The notes below the pieces were generated by a model. That model did not search any database and was not told the origin of the DNA. It saw nothing but the letters and a program-made list of their open reading frames with translations. This document shows, piece after piece, positions 10,600 through 21,500 of a stretch of DNA of 64,000 nt. The position numbers and the translations under genes were made by a program. This DNA comes from Crossaster papposus (taxonomy: Eukaryota; Echinodermata; Asteroidea; Velatida; Solasteridae), in NCBI GenBank assembly GCA_037893245.1, contig JBAIAA010000516.1, positions 496,001-560,000 of the forward strand, given 5' to 3'. The stretch's first letter is position 1; each line of letters opens with the position of its first letter.

Positions 10600-11400
10600 G
10601 CATGCTGCGAGCCTCGCGGTGTGAGTTGCCGCGGCATATGTCGCGCTTCAAATGTTGACATTGATTTACGCTACATGTACGAAAGCCATTAAAACAATTG
10701 CCACAAAAAGTGATAAAAACTTGCCTTAATTAATGTCAACTATTTACTGTCGATAATTCTTTAAAATAATGGAGAATTTAGGTCGTGCACACCACTATGC
10801 ACAACGCTACCCACAAAGGGAAACTTGCCAACACTGTCCGTCTGTAGTGTGTGAAGCACTGTGTGGCAGGCGACGAACCTCGCGTTGCGGCAGAAAATGT
10901 CGGGGAAACATGCTGCGCTATCATTTCAAGTACAAGCGATACAACCTCATCATAATTCATGAACACAGAAAACACATACACAGTTGAGAGATCAAGTTTT
11001 GTGAATTAACTTGCAGAAATATTCGTTCTCCATCGATGTTTATTCGGCATTTAGATTGACCTAGAACTGCAGTGTTACGATGTTAATCGGCCATGCATGT
11101 ACATGTACATGTATAGACTGATTGTCGCATACATCATGCCTTCTTTGGCGCGGCAGGGACCAGTACAGCGTTACTACATTGAGCGTTACGCACATGTTTT
11201 CATCACCATGACTGGGAATTGTGCACCACGAAGGGAACTTGTAATCGCGAAGGGATCTTCTAAAACCAACAGAGGTTTCTTCTCAGAAAATAGCGAACGT
11301 AAGTGGGCCGACAAATTAGAAGCGTTTTGACATAAATAAGTATAGTTGAGAGTCATTTCGTGAAGACGGAAAAGACACAAACCGACACAAACTTTAGGGC
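10600..11400 (-). repeat. Unclassified interspersed repeat, inverted copy
   Basis: Read on the minus strand from 11400 to 10600, this follows the same order as 48950-49600 (GCTATTTTCTGAGAAGAAAC, AACATCGATGGAGAA, TTCATGAATT, GACCTAAATTCTCCATT). It stands inverted to 9885-10315. Confidence 0.7.
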
Positions 11401-12062
11401 CGCATCAAATATGCTTGCAAATGGGACTGGTGGGAGAAGGAAGTGGATGGAGTTCCTCTTGCAAAAGCTATAGGAAAGCTTAATGGACCATGCATGGCAT
11501 ATTTCTGGGTATGCAAGAACTTCAAGGAGATGACGTGGATAGCGCTGGACGATAATATCGTCACGATACGATACCGAAGACGATATAGACAGTATCGTCT
11601 TTGGTTTTTTGCATCCAATCTTAACATTTTGTCTCTTGTCTTTAAAAAAAAGGTTGTTATTTACATACATTTTTATCATCTAATGACAAAAATTGTATTG
11701 AAAATGAAAAAACAGTCCCCTAAAAAATGGCCGTTGACGTACCAATGCTGCACGTGGAGATCGTGCACAAATACACAAACGACGTTAACAAATACCTCCC
11801 CTAAAAAGGGCAACATTAATCGATACATTTTTGAAAATTCTTCTTCGAACCCACACAGTTTTTTCTATGAATACGTTAAAAAAGGATGTATACGTAGCAG
11901 TGATATACTGAATTTTTTGAAAAATCTGTCTGCCGGCCCCAATTCAACCTCCGCAAAATACGCACAGGCTAGCCCCGGGAAAAGGTCCCAAGGATGTGAC
12001 ATGAGGCAGTTATTTACCGAACTGTTAGAAATTCCACCAAGTTCGGCAAGCCTACATCCAAG
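11401..12062. other. Unassigned DNA inside arm 1
   Basis: No recognisable gene. Positions 11548-11605 are rich in short TATCGTC/GACGATA inverted words. A 212-codon open frame spans 11443-12081 but runs into the minisatellite and has no recognisable domain. Confidence 0.4.
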
Positions 12063-12776
12063 CACAGCCAAGTGCACCTGAGCTGGCAAAAGCCCATCCA
12101 AGCTCACACCAAGTCCATCTGAGCTGGCAAAAGCCCATCCAAGCTCGCACCAAGTCCATCTGAGCTGGCAAAAGCCCACCCAAGCTCACACCAAATCCAC
12201 CTGAGCTGGCAAAAGCCCATCCAAGCTCACACCAAATCCACCTGAGCTGGCAAAAGCCCACCCAAGCTCGCACCAAATCCACCTGAGCTGGCAAAAGCCC
12301 ATCCAAGCTCGCACCAAGTCCACCTGAGCTGGCAAAAGCCCATCCAAGCTCGCACCAAGTGTACCTGAGCTGGCAAAAGCCCATCCAAGCTCACACCAGG
12401 ACTAACCAAGTCAACTCGAGCTGGCAAAAGCCCATCCAAGCACACACACCAAGTCCAAGCAGTCGTGAACCACATAACGACCGAGGATCGATATTGTGTT
12501 TTCCTTTGTTCCTTTACTATACCCTAACCCCATTACTTATCGCTTGCCCCAACGATCGAGGACCGAGTTCGGACAAGCAAACCGTCCTTCGAGGATCCTT
12601 TGTTCCCTTTGTTCTTTTTTGTGTTTCGATCCTCGATCGTAATACGATACAAGAACACCTGAGCTGGCAAAAGCCCATCCAAGCTCACACCAAGTCCACC
12701 TGAGCTGGCAAAAGCCCATCCAAGCTCACACCAGGACTAACCAAGTCAACTCGAGCTGGCAAAAGCCCATCCAAGC
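12063..12776 (+). repeat. 41-bp minisatellite (arm 1)
   Basis: Unit of 41 bp containing GAGCTGGCAAAAGCCCATCC, about 12 copies with variants (CACACC/CGCACC, ATCC/ACCC). Interrupted at about 12460-12655 by unrelated sequence with two GATCGAGGA-type blocks. Because 41 is not a multiple of 3, open frames across the array are artefacts. Inverse copy at 58615-59330. Confidence 0.93.
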
Positions 12777-12791
12777 TCATCACATAATTAC

Positions 12792-12979
12792 TACCGTAAT
12801 TTCCTGCGGTAAAGCCGCACGGCGGTTAAGGCGCAGGTCCCTAAAATCACCCAAATAAATTTCAAACGTCAACAGATAAAGCGCACCGCCGAATAAAGCG
12901 CATGCTTGAACGCACCCAAAAGAACACCAGACGCCACCCGGTGTAGGTACATCGCCAGAAAGGGGTCATTTTGTTGCCT
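12792..12979. mobile_element. Truncated end of TACCGTAATT-type TIR element
   Basis: The terminal 188 bp of the element that is complete at 57594-58599, starting TACCGTAATTTCCTGCGG. Here it is cut at 12979, exactly where arm homology ends and the foldback pair begins. Confidence 0.85.
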
Positions 12980-12983
12980 GTCG

Positions 12984-13195
12984 GTCACTTCGCCCATTTT
13001 CCACTTCGCCCATAACCACTTCGCCCACAACCACTTCGCCCATTTACCACTTCGCCCACTTACCACTTCGCCTACGCGCCACTTCGCCCACTTACCACTT
13101 CGCCCACGCACCACTTCGCCCACGCGCCACTTCGCCCATTTACCACTTCGCCCATCCACCACTTCGCCCATCCACCACTTCGCCCATCCATTATT
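12984..13195. repeat. Outer foldback minisatellite terminus, element A
   Basis: About 13 tandem 15-16-bp units with the core CACTTCGCCCA. The terminal order of variants (ATTTTC, ATAAC, ACAAC, ATTTAC) is repeated at all four element ends, which confirms that these are true termini. Confidence 0.88.
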
Positions 13196-14280
13196 TCTTT
13201 AGAAGTAACAAGTTAGTATAGGGTCAGATCAGTCGGCCAAAAAAAAATGAGAAAAATGCATTCCCGACCTGTATAAATTTAATGATGACCTACGCAGCTT
13301 AATGGTTACGTCTTCAAGTCAAGAAACCACAGGTTACTTTTGAAGTCCCTTTTTTGGCCGCCAGTGGAGACCCACGGGCGTTTTGCAAGTGCCATTGACA
13401 ACTTGAGTAACAACGCGCCGGATTTCGGCGATTCAAAGAGGGCGGTCGTTCCTGTGTGGAATGCTTGACGCGTGGTGGTATGGTGCAGTGGCAGCTGTCG
13501 CTCGCTTTCACTGGAAATATCAGCTGTGATTAGACAATAGTTCATTAAGGGCGGGGAGGATGTTTCAATAAGACGAATGGGGGTGTATGTTTGTTTGTTT
13601 GGTATACATCATACATGTAGTTGTTTGTCAAGCTGCCAGGTCTGTTTATATAATGCTTAACTGCTTTACTTCTACTTCTTGCCTGTCTAACATGCAGATC
13701 CAAATCTGTAGATTTTAATTTACCGTTTACCAATCCTGCTATCAAACTTAATAAATAGTACCAAGTTATGGAAAGTTGTAGCTTGTAGCTGCTTGTCTGC
13801 ATTATTTGTCTCTGTAACAATCTTGTTTCATTATTGAATTGGCGAACATTATTGAATTGGCGAACTTTATTTCCACACGGCCTATATTCAAGGAAAGTCA
13901 CGCTATCACTTCACACTAATGGTGAATTCTAACTTCATCAAAATTTACACAGGATAGAAGCGCAGTGCTAATTGGTAGAAGAATAGTATACATGTATAAA
14001 CAAGTCGACGAATGAGAAATAAACGCTTTTATATTTGAAACGGATCGTTTGATTTTATGAACTTCATGCAAAAAATGGGAGACTCGTATTTAGGAATTTG
14101 GCTGCCAAAACGCGTTACTAGCTTGGTAGGCTTACTTGGTTGATTTCCTCCTAAAAACATTATCTTTTGATCTTGGCATTCGCCAAGAAAACAGATTTTA
14201 AAAACCTTTATTGCTTTAGTGAATACATTGCAGAATAGTAATAATCCTGTTATGTCTTTTATTGAAACATTCCCAAATGT
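13196..14280. mobile_element. Internal region of foldback element A
   Basis: About 1085 bp, mirrored at 14710-15794 in element B. It contains a 118-codon open frame (13545-13901, minus), identical in its mirror copy, and a 79-codon frame (13306-13545). Neither has recognisable transposase motifs. Confidence 0.75.
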
Positions 14281-14614
14281 AAGTGGGCGAAGTGGCAAAT
14301 GGGCGAAGTGGCAAATGGGCGAAGTGGTAAATGGGCGAAGTGGTTGTGGGCGAAGTGGTTATGGGCGAAGTGGAAAATGGGCGAAGTGACAGTCACTTCG
14401 CCCATTTTCCACTTCGCCCATAACCACTTCGCCCACAACCACTTCGCCCATTTGCCACTTCGCCCATTTGCCACTTCGCCCACTTACCACTTTGCCTACG
14501 CGCCACTTCGCCCACTTACCACTTCGCCCACTTACCACTTCGCCCACTTACCACTTCGCCCACGCGCCACTTCGCCCACGCGCCACTTCGCCCATTTACC
14601 ACTTCGCCCACGCA
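14281..14614. repeat. Abutting inner minisatellite termini of the foldback pair
   Basis: Units read GGGCGAAGTGG up to 14390 and CACTTCGCCC from 14392, with A at 14391 as the only separating base. This gives a perfect local palindrome of about 150 bp. The element B side has more units than the A side, so the arrays are asymmetric. Confidence 0.88.
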
Positions 14615-14709
14615 TAGCACGCCCGTGTTAATTCGACAGGTCGTTGCATGCTTGAGGCGGCAGGGGGGACCGTTTGTTGGGTGGGCCCGGCCCGGCCCGC
14701 CCTAAACGA
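14615..14709. other. Non-palindromic insert in foldback element B
   Basis: About 95 bp of GC-rich sequence (GGGCCCGGCCCGGCCCGCCC) with no counterpart in element A. It is the main asymmetry of the palindrome. Confidence 0.7.
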
Positions 14710-16006
14710 TACATTTGGGAATGTTTCAATAAAAGACATAACAGGATTATTACTATTCTGCAATGTATTCACTAAGCAATAAAGGTTTTTAAAATCTGTT
14801 TTCTTGGCGAATGCCAAGATCAAAAGATAATGTTTTTAGGAGGAAATCAACCAAGTAAGCCTACCAAGCTAGTAACGCGTTTTGGCAGCCAAATTCCTAA
14901 ATACGAGTCTCCCATTTTTTGCATGAAGTTCATAAAATCAAACGATCCGTTTCAAATATAAAAGCGTTTATTTCTCATATGTCGACTTGTTTATACATGT
15001 ATACTATTCTTCTACCAATTAGCACTGCGCTTCTATCCTGTGTAAATTTTGATGAAGTTAGAATTCACCATTAGTGTGAAGTGATAGCGTGACTTTCCTT
15101 GAATATAGGCCGTGTGGAAATAAAGTTCGCCAATTCAATAATGTTCGCCAATTCAATAATGAAACAAGATTGTTACAGAGACAAATAATGCAGACAAGCA
15201 GCTACAAGCTACAACTTTCCATAACTTGGTACTATTTATTAAGTTTGATAGCAGGATTGGTAAACGGTAAATTAAAATCTACAGATTTGGATCTGCATGT
15301 TAGACAGGCAAGAAGTAGAAGTAAAGCAGTTAAGCATTATATAAACAGACCTGGCAGCTTGACAAACAACTACATGTATGATGTATACCAAACAAACAAA
15401 CATACACCCCCATTCGTCTTATTGAAACATCCTCCCCGCCCTTAATGAACTATTGTCTAATCACAGCTGATATTTCCAGTGAAAGCGAGCGACAGCTGCC
15501 ACTGCACCATACCACCACGCGTCAAACATTCCACACAGGAACGACCGCCCTCTTTGAATCGCCGAAATCCGGCGCGTTGTTACTCAAGTTGTCAATGGCA
15601 CTTGCAAAACGCCCGTGGGTCTCCACTGGCGGCCAAAAAAGGGACTTCAAAAGTAACCTGTGGTTTCTTGACTTGAAGACGTAACCATTAAGCTGCGTAG
15701 GTCATCATTAAATTTATACAGGTCGGGAATGCATTTTTCTCATTTTTTTTTGGCCGACTGATCTGACCCTATACTAACTTGTTACTTCTAAAGAAATAAT
15801 GGATGGGCGAAGTGGTGGATGGGCGAAGTGGTAAATGGGCGAAGTGGCGCGTGGGCGAAGTGGTGCGTGGGCGAAGTGGTAAGTGGGCGAAGTGGCGCGT
15901 AGGCGAAGTGGTGAGTGGGCGAAGTGGTAAGTGGGCGAAGTGGTAAATGGCCGAAGTGGTTGTGGGCGAAGTGGTTATGGGCGAAGTGGAAAATGGGCGA
16001 AGTGAC
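14710..16006. mobile_element. Internal region and outer terminus of foldback element B
   Basis: Inverse copy of 12984-14280, with its minisatellite terminus at about 15800-16006. Differences from A are rare, for example at the mirror of 13460 and near 14975. Confidence 0.85.
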
Positions 16007-16013
16007 CGACAGG

Positions 16014-16467
16014 CGTATATACGTCATCTATGTGGAACTACACCCAGGGCCGGGGACATTGTATGCGATAATAATACAAATATTTGCAAGCCCAGCTGAA
16101 AAGCACCCTTTCAAATATTGTAAAGGAGACTAAGGAACAATAGTTTAACAATTTAAACGTCAAGAAATTACTAGACGCAGCTGATAATCCTCGGCTGTAT
16201 AAATTCAACGGAAACAATGGAACTAGGGTGTCGAATAGGCCTAATCACTAAAGTGTGATACCACAATATAGCACGTCCACGAAGCATGCTTGGCAACATT
16301 GACATATACTCATGTGCACCGCGTGTATGCATACATGTTGTGTATACCCATCCTCCGCAGCGCTAGCGGGTAGCTTTTGGCGTAAATACACTTCAACTGC
16401 AACAACCAAGAAAACCTTGGCAGCGTATATACACGTCCTCCGCGGAATTAAACTGCTGTGCCCGACG
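16014..16467. repeat. 5' flank of LINE: interspersed repeat related to 44157-44470
   Basis: From about 16098 it matches 44157-44470 (GACGCAGCTGATAATCC, GAATAGGCCTAATCACT, CTCAACTGCAACAA blocks). The 3' half of the same repeat resumes after the LINE at 21501-21627. The LINE is therefore inserted in an older repeat. Confidence 0.75.
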
Positions 16468-16494
16468 AGTTTTCTATCAAAACTCGACACTAAG

Positions 16495-18330
16495 ATGCAG
16501 GATATCGTGTCTAAATTCCAAGTGTCGCCGCCTATGTCATTGCGGTCAGTGCTAAGTAGTGATTTTACCATTGATGAATTGTTACAAGCGAGGATTGTGA
16601 TTTTTGAAGCTGCGATGGAGAAGTACCGTGAAGACGTCCAAGATGGCGACGAAACGGGCGACTCGTCAAAAAAGCTAAGTACAGTTTTTTCACTTAAATC
16701 CCGTAGATCTAATCAAACAGCATCCGATGACATCAAGGACCTATGTCTGTATATTTTTGGTCATCGGAACACTTTTCCCATGTCTTGTCTTAGTTCAGCT
16801 TGTCAGATAAATTACAAGCAAACAATTACTACAGATCGGGACTTAACAGGTGTCACAACCCCCGATCAAGTCCCCGAACCCACCCCACAGGTCATTTATC
16901 AAGCCATCATACAGGTCAAAAATGACATAAAATTACTTGATCAGAAATTTTCAGACCAATTTGCAACACTATCTGACCAGATTTCTCGATCTTCTTGTTC
17001 CCAAAGGGAAACAATAGACCACCTGAAGAAGGAATGTGACGCTCTCCATTCTACCATTGATATGCTGATGAGTCCTTCTCGTGAAGCCCATGATGATTCA
17101 GAACGCCCGCCGAGTGCTCTGAGCCGGAACCACCCATGGACGCCCACAAGTCTAGCCAGTCCAGCGAGCCACCGTACAGCGGATCTCAGTCCAGCGAGCC
17201 ACTGTACATTGGATGTCGGCCCAGCGGTTCTGGTACCGACAAGCAACCGCTTCGCTGCATTGGCGACAGAGGATCCCGTCATCACCGACTCCAGCACCGG
17301 TGATTCCCGGACCGAGGCCGAGTTGGTGATCGACACGTACTTCGAAGTCTTGCAGCTAAACGGCCAGCCTGACACCGAGGAGCAGGGATCCTCCCCAACC
17401 CCAAACCATTTGCCCCATCCCTCAAAAACTAAAATGTCCTTAGCATTTGACGAGCAGCTGAATCAATACCGGAAAAAGCACAAGAAGCTGACCACTGCAA
17501 AGGACAAACCGGCACCTAAAGTAAAACAATCACCAACGGAACACCACTGTGCAGATGTGCTTCTAATCGGTGACTCGATGATAAAACGGCTTCAGCCCAG
17601 GAGATTGAGCAGGCAAAAGAAAGTGATGTGCCACACCATGCGTGGAGCAAAAATCCAAGATCTTGCTCCCCACGTCATACAGCTGTCGACCAAGCACGAC
17701 GTATCTCGGGTAATTCTCCATGTTGGGACCAACAACACATCCGACAACCCGGAGACTATTGCCGCTCAGATCACCTCCCTCGGCGAGTCACTACAACCAA
17801 GATCAGTGACAATATCTTCGATCATACACCGTAAAAACCAAACGGTGCCACAGTGCAAGAGAGTAGATGATTCCAATAATCTGCTCAAGTCCATAGCAAA
17901 GCGAAATAACTGGGGCTTCATTGACAACGGTAACATAAACTCAAACCACCTTGTGTCGGACGGTGTGCACCTCGACTCGGCAGGAGTGCGCCTACTTGCC
18001 ACGAACATTATCCAACACATCAAAGGACCACCAAAGACCTTTGATAGTCGCATTCCACATCAGAAAACCCCTTTCGGTCAGAGTTTGTACTCTGATGTCC
18101 TGACGAAGCGGACTACAGCGACCCGTGATGTTCCGACGGGTTTTCTAATGGCCAACCAGTATTACCCGCATCCCCATCAGAAACGGCACCAAATCAACCT
18201 CAATCAACGACGGCAGCCAGTATCCCAGACCAGAGCACCCGCCCCGACACATTATCGAGGCCAGGAGTGGAACCAACATCTGAAAATGGTCAGGGAGCTG
18301 CTCAACCCACAAGGCAAGGTTCTAAAATAG
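16495..18330 (+). CDS. LINE ORF1 protein with SGNH/GDSL esterase domain
   Basis: 611 codons from the ATG at 16495. The reading frame extends upstream to 16312, but that part lies in the older flanking repeat, so the later ATG is chosen. About residues 128-192 form a charged, heptad-like helix (VKNDIKLLDQKF...), a likely coiled coil for multimerisation. Residues around 355-500 form an SGNH hydrolase: GDSM near 359 (block I serine), HVGTNN near 410 (block III) and DGVHLDSAG near 489 (block V Asp/His). CR1-type ORF1 proteins carry such esterase domains, thought to support RNP or membrane association. The C-terminal tail is basic and Pro/Gln-rich. It overlaps ORF2 by 64 nt in another frame, suggesting reinitiation or coupling. 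The frame is intact. Confidence 0.88.
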   Translation: MQDIVSKFQVSPPMSLRSVLSSDFTIDELLQARIVIFEAAMEKYREDVQDGDETGDSSKKLSTVFSLKSRRSNQTASDDIKDLCLYIFGHRNTFPMSCLSSACQINYKQTITTDRDLTGVTTPDQVPEPTPQVIYQAIIQVKNDIKLLDQKFSDQFATLSDQISRSSCSQRETIDHLKKECDALHSTIDMLMSPSREAHDDSERPPSALSRNHPWTPTSLASPASHRTADLSPASHCTLDVGPAVLVPTSNRFAALATEDPVITDSSTGDSRTEAELVIDTYFEVLQLNGQPDTEEQGSSPTPNHLPHPSKTKMSLAFDEQLNQYRKKHKKLTTAKDKPAPKVKQSPTEHHCADVLLIGDSMIKRLQPRRLSRQKKVMCHTMRGAKIQDLAPHVIQLSTKHDVSRVILHVGTNNTSDNPETIAAQITSLGESLQPRSVTISSIIHRKNQTVPQCKRVDDSNNLLKSIAKRNNWGFIDNGNINSNHLVSDGVHLDSAGVRLLATNIIQHIKGPPKTFDSRIPHQKTPFGQSLYSDVLTKRTTATRDVPTGFLMANQYYPHPHQKRHQINLNQRRQPVSQTRAPAPTHYRGQEWNQHLKMVRELLNPQGKVLK

Positions 18331-21188
18331 ACATAACAGATGGTATTATCTGCAATCAAAGTTCCGAGGGTTTCTCATTCGCCCATCTTAATGTAAGAAG
18401 CCTCATAAACAAATTTGACCATTTTAAGATTGTAATGTCTAAAAATCCATTCGACATCATCTGTCTAAACGAAACTTTTTGCGACGCCTCAATCTCTGAT
18501 GACGAAATAACTCTACCAAATTATTCTATTGTCAGAAAAGACAGGAACCGACATGGTGGCGGTGTTGCAATTTACATTCGAGATACCCTAATGTTCTCTC
18601 GTCGTGAAGATCTCGAAATATATGATGTCGAGTGTATATGGGTTGAAATTAAGTGAAAACAAAGACAGCCTGTGCTTATCAGTTCTATTTATAGGCCTCC
18701 TTCAAGCTCTGTCGAATTTATGGGAAAACTGAGTGATATCCTTAATAAGGCCTCGTGTGAATGTAAAGAAATTATTACAACTGGGGACTTTAATTGTGAT
18801 GTTTCAGATGAATACGATAGTATGCAATCAAATCCAATTATTTCTTGCTTTAGTTCGTTCCAAATGGCGCAACTCATACATGACCCAACACGTGTCACTG
18901 AATCTACTAAAACTACCATCGATCTCATTTTTAGTTCCCACCCAGAGCTCATAAAGGACTGTGGTGTTTTACCAGTCCTAATCAGTGATCATTATCTTGT
19001 TTATGGGCTACACAGTTGGAAAACACCAAAAATGAAAGGTCGTTCAATAAATTTTCGATGTCTAAAAAATATAGACAGTGATGCATTTACGGACGATCTC
19101 CGTAATGCACCATGGCAAGATGTTTTTGGTTGTTATGATGTGGATAATGCATGGTCTATATGGTACTCCATATTTATGAGTATTATTAACCTCCATGCGC
19201 CAGTCAAAACCAAACGCATTCGGGGTGCCTCAGTTCCGTGGCTCGATAGCGAAATTCTTAAACTTATGCGGCAGCGCGATCGTTTACACAAAATTGCAAA
19301 GCACACAGGCTTACAAATTCATTGGGATTCATACAAAAACCTGCGGAACAATGTTACTAATAAAATCCGCAGTAAAAAGAGTAATTACTACACATCCGCC
19401 ATAGAAGAAAATAAAAGCAACTCTTCTATGCTGTGGAAAACTCTGAAGGAGGTACTCCCTAAGAAACAAAAAACTGTACCAAATTCGATTACTTCCCCAA
19501 ATGGGGAAAATATTGACAATATCGCCGACATTGCTGATACATTAAATGAACACTTTTCAACAATCGGCAAGCGTACTGCTGGAAATTACCCTTTGCGTGA
19601 ACTTGAAATAGATGACAATACTGACGCCTCTATATTTGATTCTGTTGATGAAGATTGCGTAGTACCTAACATTACAGAAGAGTTTGTTCGAAAGCAAATA
19701 TCATCTATGTCGGTTGGGAAAGCAACAGGTCCGGATGGAATTAGTGTTAAAATGATTAAAATTGCTTCACCTTATATCATTAAATCTTTAACTCATATTG
19801 TTAACCTGTCTATAAGATGTGAGCGATACCCTAAAGATTGGAAACATGCTTTAGTAACACCAATTCACAAGGGAGGAGATAAATGTAGTACAGGTAACTA
19901 TCGTCCAATTTCTATACTGCCAATTATCTCTAAGATTTTAGAAAGATGGGTGCACTCATCGGTATATAGATATCTTGATGAAAACAATCTGATTCCTAGT
20001 TGCCAGTCGGGATTTAGACCCCTGCACTCAACTGAAAGCACCCTACATGACTTAACAAACAAGTGTTTTGCGGCCATGGAGAATGGACAAGTTACAGGCA
20101 GTGTGTTTATAGACCTCAGTAAAGCATTTGATTGTGTTGATCATGAAATCTTACTAAAGAAACTAGAAAGGATGAACGTGTCATCTTCTGTAACAAATTG
20201 GTTTAAGTCGTACCTAAGTGAACGTAGTCAGTCTGTGAATATTGGCGGCACCATATCAAAGGTCCTGTCCGTAAACACTGGTGTTCCACAGGGGTCGATA
20301 CTAGGTCCACTTTTATTCATTGTTTATACTAGTGACCTTCCATTTTGTATTGCCCCAAACTGCAACTTATTTATGTATGCAGATGACTCAACATTAACGT
20401 GTAGCTCCTCCAACATTAATATAATAGAAAGTAGCTTAAATACAGCTCTTACTAGTTTTCACAACTGGTGCGGAAGAAACAAGCTAGCTTTAAATGCCAC
20501 CAAAACCAAATGCATGCTTATTGGTACTAGGCAGAAAATATCTAATGTTAATTTAAATGTATGCATTGCTGGTAGTCGTATTGAAAATGTGAAGTCATAT
20601 AAATGTTTGGGTGTAATTATTGATGAAGCATTAAGTTGGGGCCCACATGTCGAATACGTAAGAAAAAATGTGGTGTCTAAATTAGGTATAAGAAGAATCC
20701 GTGATTGTATTCCTCAGCACAGCTTGCACACACTATTTGTAAGTCTAATTATGCCAACATTAGAGTATTGTTGTACTGTGTGGGGAGGAAGGTACATATC
20801 TCACGATAATATTTTAAACAAATGTCTCAAAAGAGCCGCGCGGATAATCCTTAAATGTACCTTCCTCACCCCTTCAGAGGATATGTTTGCTCGTCTTAAT
20901 TGGACCCCTTTTTCAAAAAGAGTCAAGTCAAAAAAGGCTATTCTTGTCTTCAAAAGTATCAACAAAATGACTCCTTTGTACATGACAAATATTTTCAAAC
21001 CACTTACAGTAATTCGCGAAACAAGGCAATCAACCCACACGGCACTGAAAGTTCCTTTCGCCAAAAAAGAATGCTACGCCACAAGTTTCGCTGTGAGTGG
21101 TGCAAATATTTGGAATAATCTGCCCGAACAATTGCGAACATTGGACTCAGTAAGCACATTTAAATCAGAACTCCGACATGCCATCTGA
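18267..21188 (+). pseudogene. LINE ORF2: AP endonuclease-reverse transcriptase with one stop
   Basis: One frame runs from ATG 18267 to the stop at 21188, interrupted only by TGA at 18654-18656 (codon 130). Endonuclease motifs before the stop: HLNVRSL, LNETF and GGGVAIYIR. After it: IYRPPSS, TGDFNCD and SDHYLV, so the domain is complete in sequence but split. Reverse transcriptase motifs: KATGPDGIS, NYRPISILP, FIDLSKAFDCVDHE, GVPQGSILGPLLF, YADDSTL (catalytic YADD at 20375-20386) and KCLGVIIDE. In target-primed reverse transcription the endonuclease nicks DNA and the RT copies the LINE RNA. A single nonsense change in a frame of about 970 codons implies recent inactivation, or an error or polymorphism. 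Confidence 0.9.
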
Positions 21189-21500
21189 GTGTTAGATATT
21201 ATGCCAATTGCGCTGATCTACGGAGTTAGAACTTGGTTGCCACTATAATGTGGAGCCGGATAGGAATTTCCCCTTCTTATTTTTCACCTAAAAAGGTTTT
21301 TTTATTTGGCGGGTTTTCGCCTATCTCGTAAATCAGAGTTAGTATTAATGTTTAGAATTCCTGTAATATCCTTGTATTTATAATATGTACTGTTATTTTA
21401 TTTGATGATGTATGCAGGGCCCCAATGAAAACCAGTTTTAAACTGTTTGGGCACACCCTGGGTAAAGAAATGGAATAAATAAATAAATAAATAAATAAAA
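21189..21500 (+). other. LINE 3' UTR and AATA tail
   Basis: Contains GGGCCCCAATGAAAACCAG and GGGCACACCCTGGGTAAAG, followed by GGAATAAATAAATAAATAAA. The short tandem AATA tail is of the type generated by CR1/L2 elements rather than a long poly(A). Confidence 0.75.

Larger units (their letters stand above)
7399..12979 (+). repeat. Arm 1 of large inverted repeat
   Basis: Base-for-base inverse of 58412-64000. Paired positions sum to 71399 on the outer side and 71391 on the inner side; the 8-base shift is a GTAGGTAG-type indel near 9732/61660. Only scattered single-base differences are visible over about 5.58 kb. Homology stops abruptly at 12979 next to the foldback element. Contents: a TIR element, an unclassified interspersed repeat, a hairpin element, a 41-bp minisatellite and a truncated TIR element. 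Confidence 0.93.
12977..16013. mobile_element. Head-to-head foldback transposon pair (3.0-kb palindrome)
   Basis: Paired positions sum to 28990 (centre 14495), from 12977/16013 inward to 14280/14710, with only a few differences. Two elements can be separated: A at 12984-14390 and B at 14392-16006. Each begins and ends with GTCACTTCGCCC/GGGCGAAGTGAC, and they are separated by a single base at 14391. The termini are 15-16-bp tandem repeats of CACTTCGCCCAY. Inverted termini made of short tandem repeats define foldback elements such as FB, Galileo and the sea-urchin TU elements (recalled from the literature). No transposase is seen. The 4-bp inverted flanks are GTCG/CGAC. Confidence 0.88.
16468..21500 (+). 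mobile_element. Nearly full-length CR1/L2-group LINE
   Basis: About 5.03 kb: a short leader, ORF1 with an SGNH esterase domain, an overlapping ORF2 with AP endonuclease and reverse transcriptase, a 3' UTR of about 290 bp, and an AAATA/AATA simple tail (about 21473-21500). Boundaries come from the paralogous empty copy at 44491-44517. No long target-site duplication is visible. An esterase-bearing ORF1 plus AP-endonuclease ORF2 is the CR1/L2 pattern; the exact clade is not determined. Confidence 0.9.

Noticed and set aside
11443-12081. 212-codon open frame present in both inverted-repeat arms
   Set aside because: No recognisable domain, composition like flanking DNA, contains TATCGTC-type simple sequence, and its 3' end is minisatellite. 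Conservation between arms only reflects recent duplication.
12869-14631. FAHLPLRP/GEVVSGRSGKWAKW-type repeat proteins
   Set aside because: Translations of the foldback terminal tandem repeats in both orientations.
16941-17375. 144-codon minus-strand frame inside LINE ORF1
   Set aside because: Antisense shadow of the ORF1 coding sequence.
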